From positions 1 through 10,574 of the forward strand of contig NZ_DASUCC010000143.1 in NCBI RefSeq assembly GCF_035762905.1: a DNA stretch of 10,574 nt, read 5' to 3'. Below the pieces are notes generated by a model, which had not been told where the DNA came from, did not search any database, and worked only from the letters and a program-made list of their open reading frames with translations. The DNA comes from DASYTH01 sp035762905. Its GTDB lineage: Bacteria > Actinomycetota > Actinomycetes > Mycobacteriales > Pseudonocardiaceae. Both the position numbers and the translations under genes were made by a program. Shown here one piece after another: positions 1 through 5,093 of this stretch. Every line of letters begins with the position of its first letter. Position 1 is the first letter of the stretch.

Positions 1-745
1 AACCGGTTGTGACGCTGACGAAGGAATCCGGTCCGCCCAGGGCGTTCTTCAGCCGGTCGTTGACCTGTTCGTTCAAGAACTGGCGGGCGGCCTTCTGTAC
101 GAGCGGGAGAAACTGATCACGGATCCGCTGCGTGAACGAGCCATCGTAGACGCGTGTCGTCAGGAACCGGACCCATTCGTCCTCCGGCTGCTTGAACTGG
201 GCCGCCAGGACGCGCTTGAGCTGTCCGATGTACTTCAGTTCACCGGCGGCACTGATCACCGAGTCGAGATCGAAGGACTCCTTGGTCAGCTTGGCCAACT
301 CGGGCAGCAGGGTGTCGTCGATGTCCGAGAAGTTCAACACCAGGAAGGGTTTGGCGTCCATCCGATTGGGAACGTCGAGGTCCGTGTAGAAATGGTAGGT
401 CTCACCGTTGGTCAGGATCGCGATTCTGGCGTTCGTGACAGCGAAGTACCGGAACAACTGGGAAGCGTGCTCGATACGGAGCGGGTCGTTGATCTTCTTT
501 ACCTCGACCAGCACCTGCACCTGTCCGTCATGGGCGATGGCGTAGTCGATCTTCTCGCCCCTTTTCAGGCCGACGTCGGCCGTGAACTCGGGGATGACCT
601 CGCTCGGGTTGAAGACGTCGTAGCCGAGCACCGTACTGATGAACGGCATGACGAAGGCGTTCTTCGTCGCCTCTTCCGTCTCGATGCTGGCCTTGTGCTT
701 TCGAATCTTCAGCGCGAGTGCCTGCGCACGCTCCGCGATCTCCAT
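1..745 (-). CDS. HsdR_N-like restriction nuclease, 3' end cut by window
   Basis: The frame is open from ATG at 745 to the window edge, giving at least 248 residues with no stop; the C-terminus lies outside. A strong ribosome site (GAGGAGG in sense, 7 nt before ATG) fixes the start. The N-terminal 100 residues read like the HsdR N-terminal nuclease domain (COG4748/PF04313 type). A PD-(D/E)XK core is visible: Asp67 in KIDYAI, then Glu81-Val82-Lys83 in VLVEVKK, followed by a QxxxY motif at 96-100 (QLFRY). These residues normally bind Mg2+ and cleave DNA. No helicase motifs are seen in the visible part, and no HsdM or HsdS partner lies in the window. Proteins of this short type are often annotated as predicted type I or type IV restriction enzymes; their real substrate is mostly unknown. 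Nuclease fold is likely; a restriction role is inference. Confidence 0.85.
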   Translation of the reverse strand, partial: MEIAERAQALALKIRKHKASIETEEATKNAFVMPFISTVLGYDVFNPSEVIPEFTADVGLKRGEKIDYAIAHDGQVQVLVEVKKINDPLRIEHASQLFRYFAVTNARIAILTNGETYHFYTDLDVPNRMDAKPFLVLNFSDIDDTLLPELAKLTKESFDLDSVISAAGELKYIGQLKRVLAAQFKQPEDEWVRFLTTRVYDGSFTQRIRDQFLPLVQKAARQFLNEQVNDRLKNALGGPDSFVSVTTG

Positions 746-902
746 GCCGACGCCTCCTCGAGCCGGGCAGCAGCGCCCGCCGATGCTGCGGGAGGTACGT
801 CGGTGACAACCGAGGTGGCGTTACGAATTTACGTCGACCTCGCGGGTCATCGGGTGCGGCGGTTCGTGGCTCTGTGGGACGCTCCGGTTCGGAGGTGTGC
901 TG
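746..902. promoter_or_regulatory. Divergent intergenic region between nuclease and reductase genes
   Basis: These 157 bases must carry promoters for both divergent genes. A GTGACA hexamer at 803-808 (five of six matches to the -35 consensus) could serve the plus gene, and its overlapping complement TTGTCA (804-809) could serve the minus gene. The A+T-richer patch at 821-834 is where a -10 would be expected, but no clean TANNNT element at standard spacing is visible in either direction. The two -35 candidates overlap, so the promoters might compete; this is weak inference. Confidence 0.3.
891..895 (+). promoter_or_regulatory. Ribosome binding site of the aldo/keto reductase
   Basis: GGAGG lies 7 nt before ATG at 903 but only 1 nt before the in-frame GTG at 897, so it decides for the ATG. 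Confidence 0.75.
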
Positions 903-1829
903 ATGCGGGTGGGTGTGGGGTTGGCTTCGTTGGGGCGGCCGGCGTACATCAATGTGGGGCGGGCTGAGGCGTTGCCGGGGGAGCGGTCGGTGGGGGCGAT
1001 GCGGGCGGCTTGTTGGAGTGTGCTCGATGCCGCGTATGCGCGGGGGGTGCGGTGGGTGGATGTGGCGCGGTCGTACGGGTTGGCGGAGGAGTTTCTGGCG
1101 GGGTGGATGGGGGAGCGTGGGGTGGCGGATGTGACGGTGTCGAGCAAGTGGGGGTATGCCTACACCGGGGAGTGGCGGACCGACGCGGAGGTGCACGAGG
1201 TCAAGGAGCACTCGCTGGCGCGGTTTCGCGCGCAGTGGGCGGAAAGCCGGGCGTTGCTGGGTGGGCGGATCGCGCTGTATCAGGTGCATTCGCTGACTGT
1301 GGACAGTCCGTTGTTCGGCGACGAGGCGCTGCTGGCGGCGCTGGCCGGGTTGGCGGAGGGAGGGATGCGGGTCGGGTTCTCCACGTCGGGACCGGCGCAG
1401 GCGGAGGTCGTCGACCGGGGGTTGGCGTTGCGGGTGGCCGGGCGGCCGGTGTTCACCGCGGTGCAGTCCACATGGAACGTTCTTGAGCCGTCGGTGGGTC
1501 CGGCGCTGCGGCGGGCGCGCGAGGCGGGGATTCACGTGCTGGTCAAGGAAACGCTGGCCAACGGACGGCTGGCGGTGACGCCGCCGGCCGAACTGGCCGG
1601 GATCGCCGACCGGCACGGGGTGACCCCGGACGCGGTCGCGATCGCCGCGGCGCTGGCGCAACCGTGGGCCGACACCGTGCTGCTCGGTCCGGCCAGCACG
1701 GCCCAACTGGCCAGCAACCTCGCCGCCGCGGACCTCACCCTCACCCGGGCGGACCTGGACCGGCTCAACGGCCTGGCCGAGCCCGCGGCCGGGTACTGGG
1801 CGACCAGGCAGGCGCTGGCCTGGCACTGA
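903..1829 (+). CDS. Aldo/keto reductase
   Basis: A 308-residue NAD(P)H-dependent oxidoreductase of the aldo/keto reductase superfamily, a cytoplasmic (beta/alpha)8 barrel that reduces aldehydes or ketones. All four catalytic residues can be placed: Asp53 and Tyr58 in WVDVARSYG, Lys82 in VSSKWGY, and His129 in YQVHS. The C-terminal part (LLGPAST, then LDRLNGLAEP) is typical of the family's cofactor-binding end. Length is normal for the soluble bacterial branch. The start is set by GGAGG at 891-895. The first half uses mainly G-ending codons and the last third C-ending codons, an unusual shift inside one gene. Its stop abuts the stop of the convergent membrane-protein gene. The substrate cannot be read from sequence; it diverges from the nuclease gene and has no pathway partner here. 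Confidence 0.93.
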   Translation: MRVGVGLASLGRPAYINVGRAEALPGERSVGAMRAACWSVLDAAYARGVRWVDVARSYGLAEEFLAGWMGERGVADVTVSSKWGYAYTGEWRTDAEVHEVKEHSLARFRAQWAESRALLGGRIALYQVHSLTVDSPLFGDEALLAALAGLAEGGMRVGFSTSGPAQAEVVDRGLALRVAGRPVFTAVQSTWNVLEPSVGPALRRAREAGIHVLVKETLANGRLAVTPPAELAGIADRHGVTPDAVAIAAALAQPWADTVLLGPASTAQLASNLAAADLTLTRADLDRLNGLAEPAAGYWATRQALAWH

Positions 1830-2051
1830 TCAGGTGGCGCGGTTCCGGCGGACGAGGTGGATGACGACGGCGACCGCCAGCCACACGGCGCCGATCACCA
1901 GCACCCACAGCGAGGGCGCCCCGATGGTCAACGACCATTCGCTGGTGAAGACCTCGTCGAGGAGCGTCGCCACGCCGACGCCCACCAGCCCGAGCAGCAC
2001 CACGGCCACCGGCCACCGAACCGCCCGCCACAGCGATTGCTCTTGCGCCAT
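1830..2051 (-). CDS. Small membrane protein with two transmembrane helices
   Basis: A 73-residue protein with two hydrophobic stretches, about residues 13-31 (AVVLLGLVGVGVATLL region) and 47-67 (SLWVLVIGAVWLAVAVVI), separated by a short acidic, Trp-containing loop. Positive residues near the start (R9, R12) and at the end (RRNRAT) suggest that both termini face the cytoplasm. A ribosome site (AAGGAG in sense) lies 6 nt before ATG at 2051 and only 3 nt before an in-frame GTG at 2054, so ATG is preferred. The stop (complement of 1830-1832) touches the stop of the convergent reductase. I do not recognise a named family; function unknown. Confidence 0.7.
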   Translation of the reverse strand: MAQEQSLWRAVRWPVAVVLLGLVGVGVATLLDEVFTSEWSLTIGAPSLWVLVIGAVWLAVAVVIHLVRRNRAT

Positions 2052-2156
2052 CACGGTCTCCTTCCGGCAATGGACACTGTGGACGGTCCGGCCCGCGCCG
2101 GTGCTTCGCTGACAGTATGGCTGGTTCCGGGCGCACCCGCGGTACTGGCTGCCGGC

Positions 2157-3278
2157 TCAGCGTTGGGTGAAGGTGACCGCGCCGCCGGCGCCGGGTGAGC
2201 CGTTGCCGCCGGGGTTGCCGGAGGAGCCGAAGAAGCCGCCGAGGCCCGGCTGGCCGTTCGGGCCGTAGGGGTAGCCGGAGCCGCCGAAGCCACCCCAGCC
2301 ACCGGCACCGCCAGGTCCGGCATGGCCGGCGCTGCCGCCGTTCCCGCCGCTCCCGCCGCTGCTGTCGTACTGGATGCGGCCGATGTCGTAGCCGGCCGGG
2401 TAGGTCACCCGGATGGCTCCGGCGTTTCCGCCGGATCCGCCGGTGCCGCCGTCACCGCCGCGACCGCCCTCGCCGCCGTTCCCACCGGGGCCACCGGGCG
2501 CGCCCGGCCACTGACCGGTGTAGCAGTACCAGTACTGGTCGCCGCCGGGGCCGCCGTCACCGCCACTCCCGCCGAAGCCGCCCGCGCCGCCGCTGCCACC
2601 GGCTCCGCCGTTGCCGCCCCGGCTGATCAGCCGGTAGGAGTCGGCGGAGCCGTCCGGGATGTCCAGCGAGATGTCGGTGCCCGAGTCGGCCCGCGCACCG
2701 TCCCCGCCGCGGCCGCCGGAGTCGCCGCGGTCGCCGTTGCTGCCCTGGCCACCGGGACTTCCGGCGCAGAAGAACGGATCCGTGCCGTCGGTGCCGCGCG
2801 AGCCGGAATATCCCGAGTTGCCCCAGAACCCGTTGGATCCGGAGTTGCCGCCCGGAGCGTCGTGCGCGCTGGTGTCGATGGTGATCACGTCGAGAACGCC
2901 GGCCTGGTCCGGCCGCGTCCCGGCCACCGGGTACAGCGCCAGCCGGTGGCCGTTCCCGTTGACCCGCAGCGCGCCGCCGGTGAACACCAGCTCGCGGGCG
3001 ATGATCGTGGTGTCGCCGGTCAGCTCGACGGTGCCGGGCAACCGCAGCGTGGCGGCGAGCACCTGCCCGCGGAGCGGTCCCGCCACGGTCGTCTCCTTGT
3101 CCGGCAGTGCGGCCAGTTCCGCGGCGAGCTCGGCCCGCCAGTCCGGGCCGGCCGCGACGATCCGGTCGGCCAGGGTCTGGCCGGGTGCCGCGGTCGCTGG
3201 TGCCGGGGCGACCACCGCAAGTCCGGCGGTCAGCGCGACGGCGGCAAGGGGGCGCACGTAGCGAGCGGGGTGACGCAT
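2157..3278 (-). CDS. Secreted glycine-rich collagen-like protein
   Basis: A 373-residue exported protein. Residues 1-31 form a signal peptide (Arg-rich start, hydrophobic core LAAVALTAGLAVVA, Ala-Thr-Ala cleavage site at 28-30). Residues 35-140 are non-repetitive: a short helical stretch, then probable beta strands (LTGDTTIIARELVFTGG). Residues 142-373 consist of long runs of Gly-Gly-X and Gly-X-X triplets in three blocks, separated by short beta-like segments (TDISLDIPD at 201-209; AIRVTYPAGYDIG at 288-300; final AVTFTQR). Two cysteines (C171, C252) could form a disulfide. I chose ATG 3278 because the signal peptide begins there and a GGAG lies 6 nt upstream; the open frame runs back to 3533, but that extension has no coding character. 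Similar glycine-rich exported proteins occur in actinomycetes; I know no assigned function. A surface or matrix role is inference. Confidence 0.85.
   Translation of the reverse strand: MRHPARYVRPLAAVALTAGLAVVAPAPATAAPGQTLADRIVAAGPDWRAELAAELAALPDKETTVAGPLRGQVLAATLRLPGTVELTGDTTIIARELVFTGGALRVNGNGHRLALYPVAGTRPDQAGVLDVITIDTSAHDAPGGNSGSNGFWGNSGYSGSRGTDGTDPFFCAGSPGGQGSNGDRGDSGGRGGDGARADSGTDISLDIPDGSADSYRLISRGGNGGAGGSGGAGGFGGSGGDGGPGGDQYWYCYTGQWPGAPGGPGGNGGEGGRGGDGGTGGSGGNAGAIRVTYPAGYDIGRIQYDSSGGSGGNGGSAGHAGPGGAGGWGGFGGSGYPYGPNGQPGLGGFFGSSGNPGGNGSPGAGGAVTFTQR
2166..2868 (-). repeat. Glycine-codon repeat tract (GGX/GXX blocks)
   Basis: Degenerate short-period repeats built on GGN GGN NNN codons, seen on the plus strand as repeated gccgccg and ccgccac-like words. 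They encode the glycine-rich blocks of the exported protein and are interrupted by two non-repetitive segments. No exact long unit is conserved, so this is a protein-level repeat rather than recent tandem duplication. The same composition opens long false frames on the opposite strand. Confidence 0.75.
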
Positions 3279-3562
3279 GACCGGCTCCAATGATCGGAAA
3301 CGACTATTTTGCCGGTCACACTGTGCCCGACCACGCGCACCGCCCGCATCTTCCATCCAGCCCCTCCGGGTCGCCCCTCGGCACTGGACGCGGAACCCGC
3401 CGCGCTCACCGGATCGCATTGTTGTCACTTTATCTGTCACCGAAATTGCCGGCAGTGGAATGCGTACAGTGGCTTTCTGATCACGGAGCAAATTTGTGTT
3501 CCGCGTGGCGGTACACGCGCTTGCGCGATTCAATTCTGCGGGCGAGAGTGACTGAACCCGGG

Positions 3563-3568
3563 TATTCT
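3563..3568 (+). promoter_or_regulatory. Possible -10 element for the small secreted protein
   Basis: TATTCT fits TANNNT and lies 28 nt before ATG at 3597, leaving room for a short leader with the AGGAGA site. The base composition upstream gives no convincing -35, so this is a weak call. Confidence 0.3.
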
Positions 3569-3584
3569 AGTGTCCATTGATGAC

Positions 3585-3590
3585 AGGAGA
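3585..3590 (+). promoter_or_regulatory. Ribosome binding site of the small secreted protein
   Basis: AGGAGA lies 6 nt before ATG at 3597. It selects this start over the in-frame GTG at 3570, which has no ribosome site. Confidence 0.75.
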
Positions 3591-3596
3591 ATTCGC

Positions 3597-4067
3597 ATGT
3601 CCTCGACCAAAAATCGGATCCGTTCGGTGCCGATTGTCGCCGTGCTCGGCGCGGGTGCGCTTGCCCTCGTGCTCACTCCGGCGCTGACCGCCTCCGCCGC
3701 CGCCAAGGCGCCGTCCTGCAGCAACGCCACGCTGAAGGGGACCTACACCTTCGCGTCCGGCGGCTGGACGGTCGCCGGCGGCAGTACCACCCCGTTCGCC
3801 CTGGCCGGAGTGGAACACTACGACGGCGCGGGCAATATCGCCGGTGTCGTCACCACCAGCATCAACGGTGTGATCATCCCGGGCACCCCGAACACGGGCA
3901 CCTATCAGATCAACGCCGATTGCACCGGAACGGCGGCCTTCACCAACTCCGGCGTCACTACCCATTTCGACATCTACGTGTCCCCGGACGGCGACGAGTT
4001 CCAGTTCGTCGGAACCGACCCCGGTGCCGTCACCTCGGCAACCGAAATCCGGGTCTCCCGGCGGTAG
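3597..4067 (+). CDS. Small secreted protein, beta-rich, two cysteines
   Basis: A 156-residue precursor with a clear Sec signal peptide: K5, R7 and R9, hydrophobic core VPIVAVLGAGALALVL, and Ala-Ser-Ala at 32-34 before the likely cleavage site. The mature part starts near CSNATLKGTYTF and includes GVEHYDGAGNIAGVVTTSING and GTYQINADCTGTAAF. Alternating hydrophobic and Gly/Thr residues suggest an all-beta fold, and Cys41 and Cys109 may form a disulfide. The pattern (Cys, LKGTY, later a D-G-x-G-N turn, then GTYxxNxDCTGT, ending in FVGTDPGA) recalls a family of exported proteins of unknown function in several phyla; I cannot name it. It is monocistronic: its own ribosome site upstream and a strong hairpin 13 nt after the stop. 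Confidence 0.85.
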   Translation: MSSTKNRIRSVPIVAVLGAGALALVLTPALTASAAAKAPSCSNATLKGTYTFASGGWTVAGGSTTPFALAGVEHYDGAGNIAGVVTTSINGVIIPGTPNTGTYQINADCTGTAAFTNSGVTTHFDIYVSPDGDEFQFVGTDPGAVTSATEIRVSRR

Positions 4068-4079
4068 CGCACCATCCAC

Positions 4080-4116
4080 GGGCCGGGCGGCGGGGCGTTC
4101 CCCGCCGCCCGTGCCC
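4080..4116 (+). terminator. GC-rich hairpin terminator
   Basis: An 11-bp perfect stem (GGGCGGCGGGG at 4085-4095, CCCCGCCGCCC at 4100-4110) with a CGTT loop, extended by GGGC/GCCC at 4080-4083 and 4113-4116 across a small internal loop. It starts just after the secreted-protein stop. There is no T tract, which is usual for actinomycete terminators. It insulates the downstream ESX cassette. Confidence 0.75.
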
Positions 4117-4170
4117 GGTAGCGGCTGCAAATACCGAGGGGAAAGTGCATCGGGCCGGAGCGGGGTGCGG

Positions 4171-4176
4171 CATACT
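4171..4176 (+). promoter_or_regulatory. Possible -10 of the ESX effector cassette
   Basis: CATACT (five of six to a TATACT-type -10) stands between the upstream terminator and the first cassette gene. No good -35 is visible about 17 bp upstream. If used, the transcript would begin at the 9-bp inverted repeat that follows. Confidence 0.3.
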
Positions 4177-4181
4177 CCCTG

Positions 4182-4205
4182 CCGACCGTCGGATCAGACG
4201 GTCGG
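4182..4205. promoter_or_regulatory. Inverted repeat at the presumed cassette start
   Basis: CCGACCGTC (4182-4190) and GACGGTCGG (4197-4205) are perfect 9-bp arms around a 6-nt GGATCA spacer. Lying 27 nt before the first start codon, it could be an operator or a 5' RNA stem-loop. No partner regulator is identified. Confidence 0.45.
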
Positions 4206-4220
4206 GGCGGAGTCTGGACT

Positions 4221-4225
4221 GGAGA
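4221..4225 (+). promoter_or_regulatory. Ribosome binding site choosing between two adjacent GTG codons
   Basis: GGAGA is 3 nt before GTG at 4229 and 6 nt before GTG at 4232. The spacing favours 4232. Confidence 0.6.
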
Positions 4226-4231
4226 TGCGTG

Positions 4232-4768
4232 GTGAGTGAGCCCTCGTTCGGTGGCGACGGGTATCAGACCGAGCTGGAGGTGCGCCGGTGGGCGGCCGCC
4301 GTTGAGGCCAAAGCCCAGCGGTATCAGGTGATGCAGGCGCAGGTCGGTGAGGTGACGGTGACCGAGACGTCGCCGGACGAGCTGGTCGAGGTGACGGTGG
4401 CGTCCAGCGGGCTGGTCACCGACCTGCGGATCAGCGACCGGAGCCGGGAGAAGTCCGGGGCGGAGCTGGCGGCGCTGGTGCTGGCCACCATGCGCCGGGC
4501 GCAGGCGCGCATCACCGACAAGGTCGCCGACGTCATGCAGCGCACGGTCGGCGACGACCCGGCGACGGTGGCCAGCATGGTGGCCTCCTACCGGCAGCGG
4601 TTCCCGGAGCCCGAGCCCGAGCCCGAGCCGCCGGCCCCGGACGACGAGCTGCGGCTGGGCGATCAGCCGGTCGACGAGCCGCCGCCGCCACCACCCCCGG
4701 CCCGGGAGCCTCGGCACCGGCGCACGGACGACGAGGACGACGACGGACCTTCGACGGTGTTCAGCTGA
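4232..4768 (+). CDS. YbaB/EbfC-family protein of an ESX effector cassette
   Basis: A 178-residue cytoplasmic protein. Residues about 18-108 match the YbaB/EbfC pattern (PF02575): an N-terminal helix, a three-strand sheet (VTVTETSPDELVEVTVASSG, TDLRISD), then a long helix (GAELAALVLATMRRAQARI). Canonical YbaB is a dimeric nucleoid-associated protein of about 105 residues; this one adds a disordered, acidic and proline-rich tail with an EP repeat (125-133), a proline run (150-156) and a DDEDDD cluster. Actinomycete versions with such tails commonly sit beside WXG100/EspC genes, as here, and may act as chaperones or regulators rather than DNA packagers; that is inference. It is the first gene of the cassette; the next start lies 13 to 19 nt after its stop. 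Confidence 0.85.
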   Translation: MSEPSFGGDGYQTELEVRRWAAAVEAKAQRYQVMQAQVGEVTVTETSPDELVEVTVASSGLVTDLRISDRSREKSGAELAALVLATMRRAQARITDKVADVMQRTVGDDPATVASMVASYRQRFPEPEPEPEPPAPDDELRLGDQPVDEPPPPPPPAREPRHRRTDDEDDDGPSTVFS

Positions 4769-4776
4769 CGGCAAGA

Positions 4777-4781
4777 GGGAG
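4777..4781 (+). promoter_or_regulatory. Ribosome binding site of the EspC-like gene
   Basis: GGGAG directly abuts ATG at 4782 but stands 6 nt before the in-frame GTG at 4788. Normal spacing therefore favours GTG; ATG would rely on the less well-placed GAGG at 4775-4778. Confidence 0.5.
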
Positions 4782-4787
4782 ATGACG

Positions 4788-5093
4788 GTGTCCGAGGGAT
4801 ACGGCGTCCTGGTCGGCGAGATCCGGGCGCACGCGGCACGGCTGGACACGCTGCACCGGCAGCTGGTCACCGCGTTCGAAGCCGCCAACCATGTGCATCT
4901 GGGGACGGCCGCATACGGCCAGATCTGCCAGTTCTTCGTGCCGATCGTGCAGGCGGTCAGCCGGCCGGGAGTCGAGGCGATCTCCCAGGCAGCCGACACG
5001 ATGTCGGCCACCGCGGGCGGCGTGCGCGACACGGCGAGCAGCTACGAGGGCTTCGACCAGGCCGCCGGCCGGACCTTCGGCGGTGTGCGATGA
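4788..5093 (+). CDS. EspC-like ESX (type VII) secretion substrate
   Basis: A 101-residue, mostly helical protein (103 if ATG at 4782 is used). It matches the EspC type VII substrate family (PF10824): LVGEIRAHAARLDTLHRQL as first helix, the conserved AYGQICQFF region near residues 43-50, then a second helix (ISQAADTMSATAGGVRDTASSY). A C-terminal YxxxD motif (Tyr86 to Asp90, YEGFD) fits the general ESX secretion signal YxxxD/E. There is no Sec signal peptide. The stop overlaps the effector start (ATGA, 5090-5093), so the two are coupled. By analogy with PE/PPE and EsxA/B pairs, it probably pairs with the N-terminal domain of the next protein and supplies the export signal. Confidence 0.85.
   Translation: MSEGYGVLVGEIRAHAARLDTLHRQLVTAFEAANHVHLGTAAYGQICQFFVPIVQAVSRPGVEAISQAADTMSATAGGVRDTASSYEGFDQAAGRTFGGVR

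Larger units (their letters stand above)
3279..3596. promoter_or_regulatory. 318-bp divergent intergenic region, A+T-rich for this genome
   Basis: No gene is seen here. The region separates two divergent genes for exported proteins. Visible elements are a TGTCAC direct repeat (3423-3428 and 3435-3440, 12 bp apart), an inverted repeat CGCGTG/CACGCG (3502-3507 and 3514-3519, 6-nt spacer), and a TANNNT-type -10 candidate TATTCT at 3563-3568 before the plus gene, which lacks a good -35 at normal spacing. Short frames across it have no ribosome site or coding composition. Confidence 0.45.

Noticed and set aside
1295..1308. GACTGT/ACAGTC inverted repeat and recurring CTGTGGA words (also near 2073, 10413 and 10480)
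   Set aside because: Mostly inside or at the ends of coding sequence, with no shared position relative to promoters; the count is little above chance for a 7-mer.
528..1826. 432-codon minus-strand frame over the reductase and nuclease starts
   Set aside because: Pro/Arg/His-rich, lies across two genes with intact catalytic motifs, and has no recognisable domain.
2166..2868. Possible CRISPR-like short repeats
   Set aside because: The repeats are degenerate glycine codons in frame, without constant repeat units or unique spacers.
2322..3293. 323-codon plus-strand frame opposite the glycine-rich gene
   Set aside because: Ala/Val-rich mirror of the GGX codons; the minus frame has a signal peptide and ribosome site, this one has neither.
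3277..3480. 67-codon frame in the divergent gap
   Set aside because: No ribosome site, no coding composition, and it begins inside the start region of the opposite gene.
4607..4630. GAGCCC hexamer repeated about four times
   Set aside because: It simply encodes the Glu-Pro run of the YbaB-like protein tail; no sign of a regulatory or phase-variable role, as the hexamer keeps the frame.
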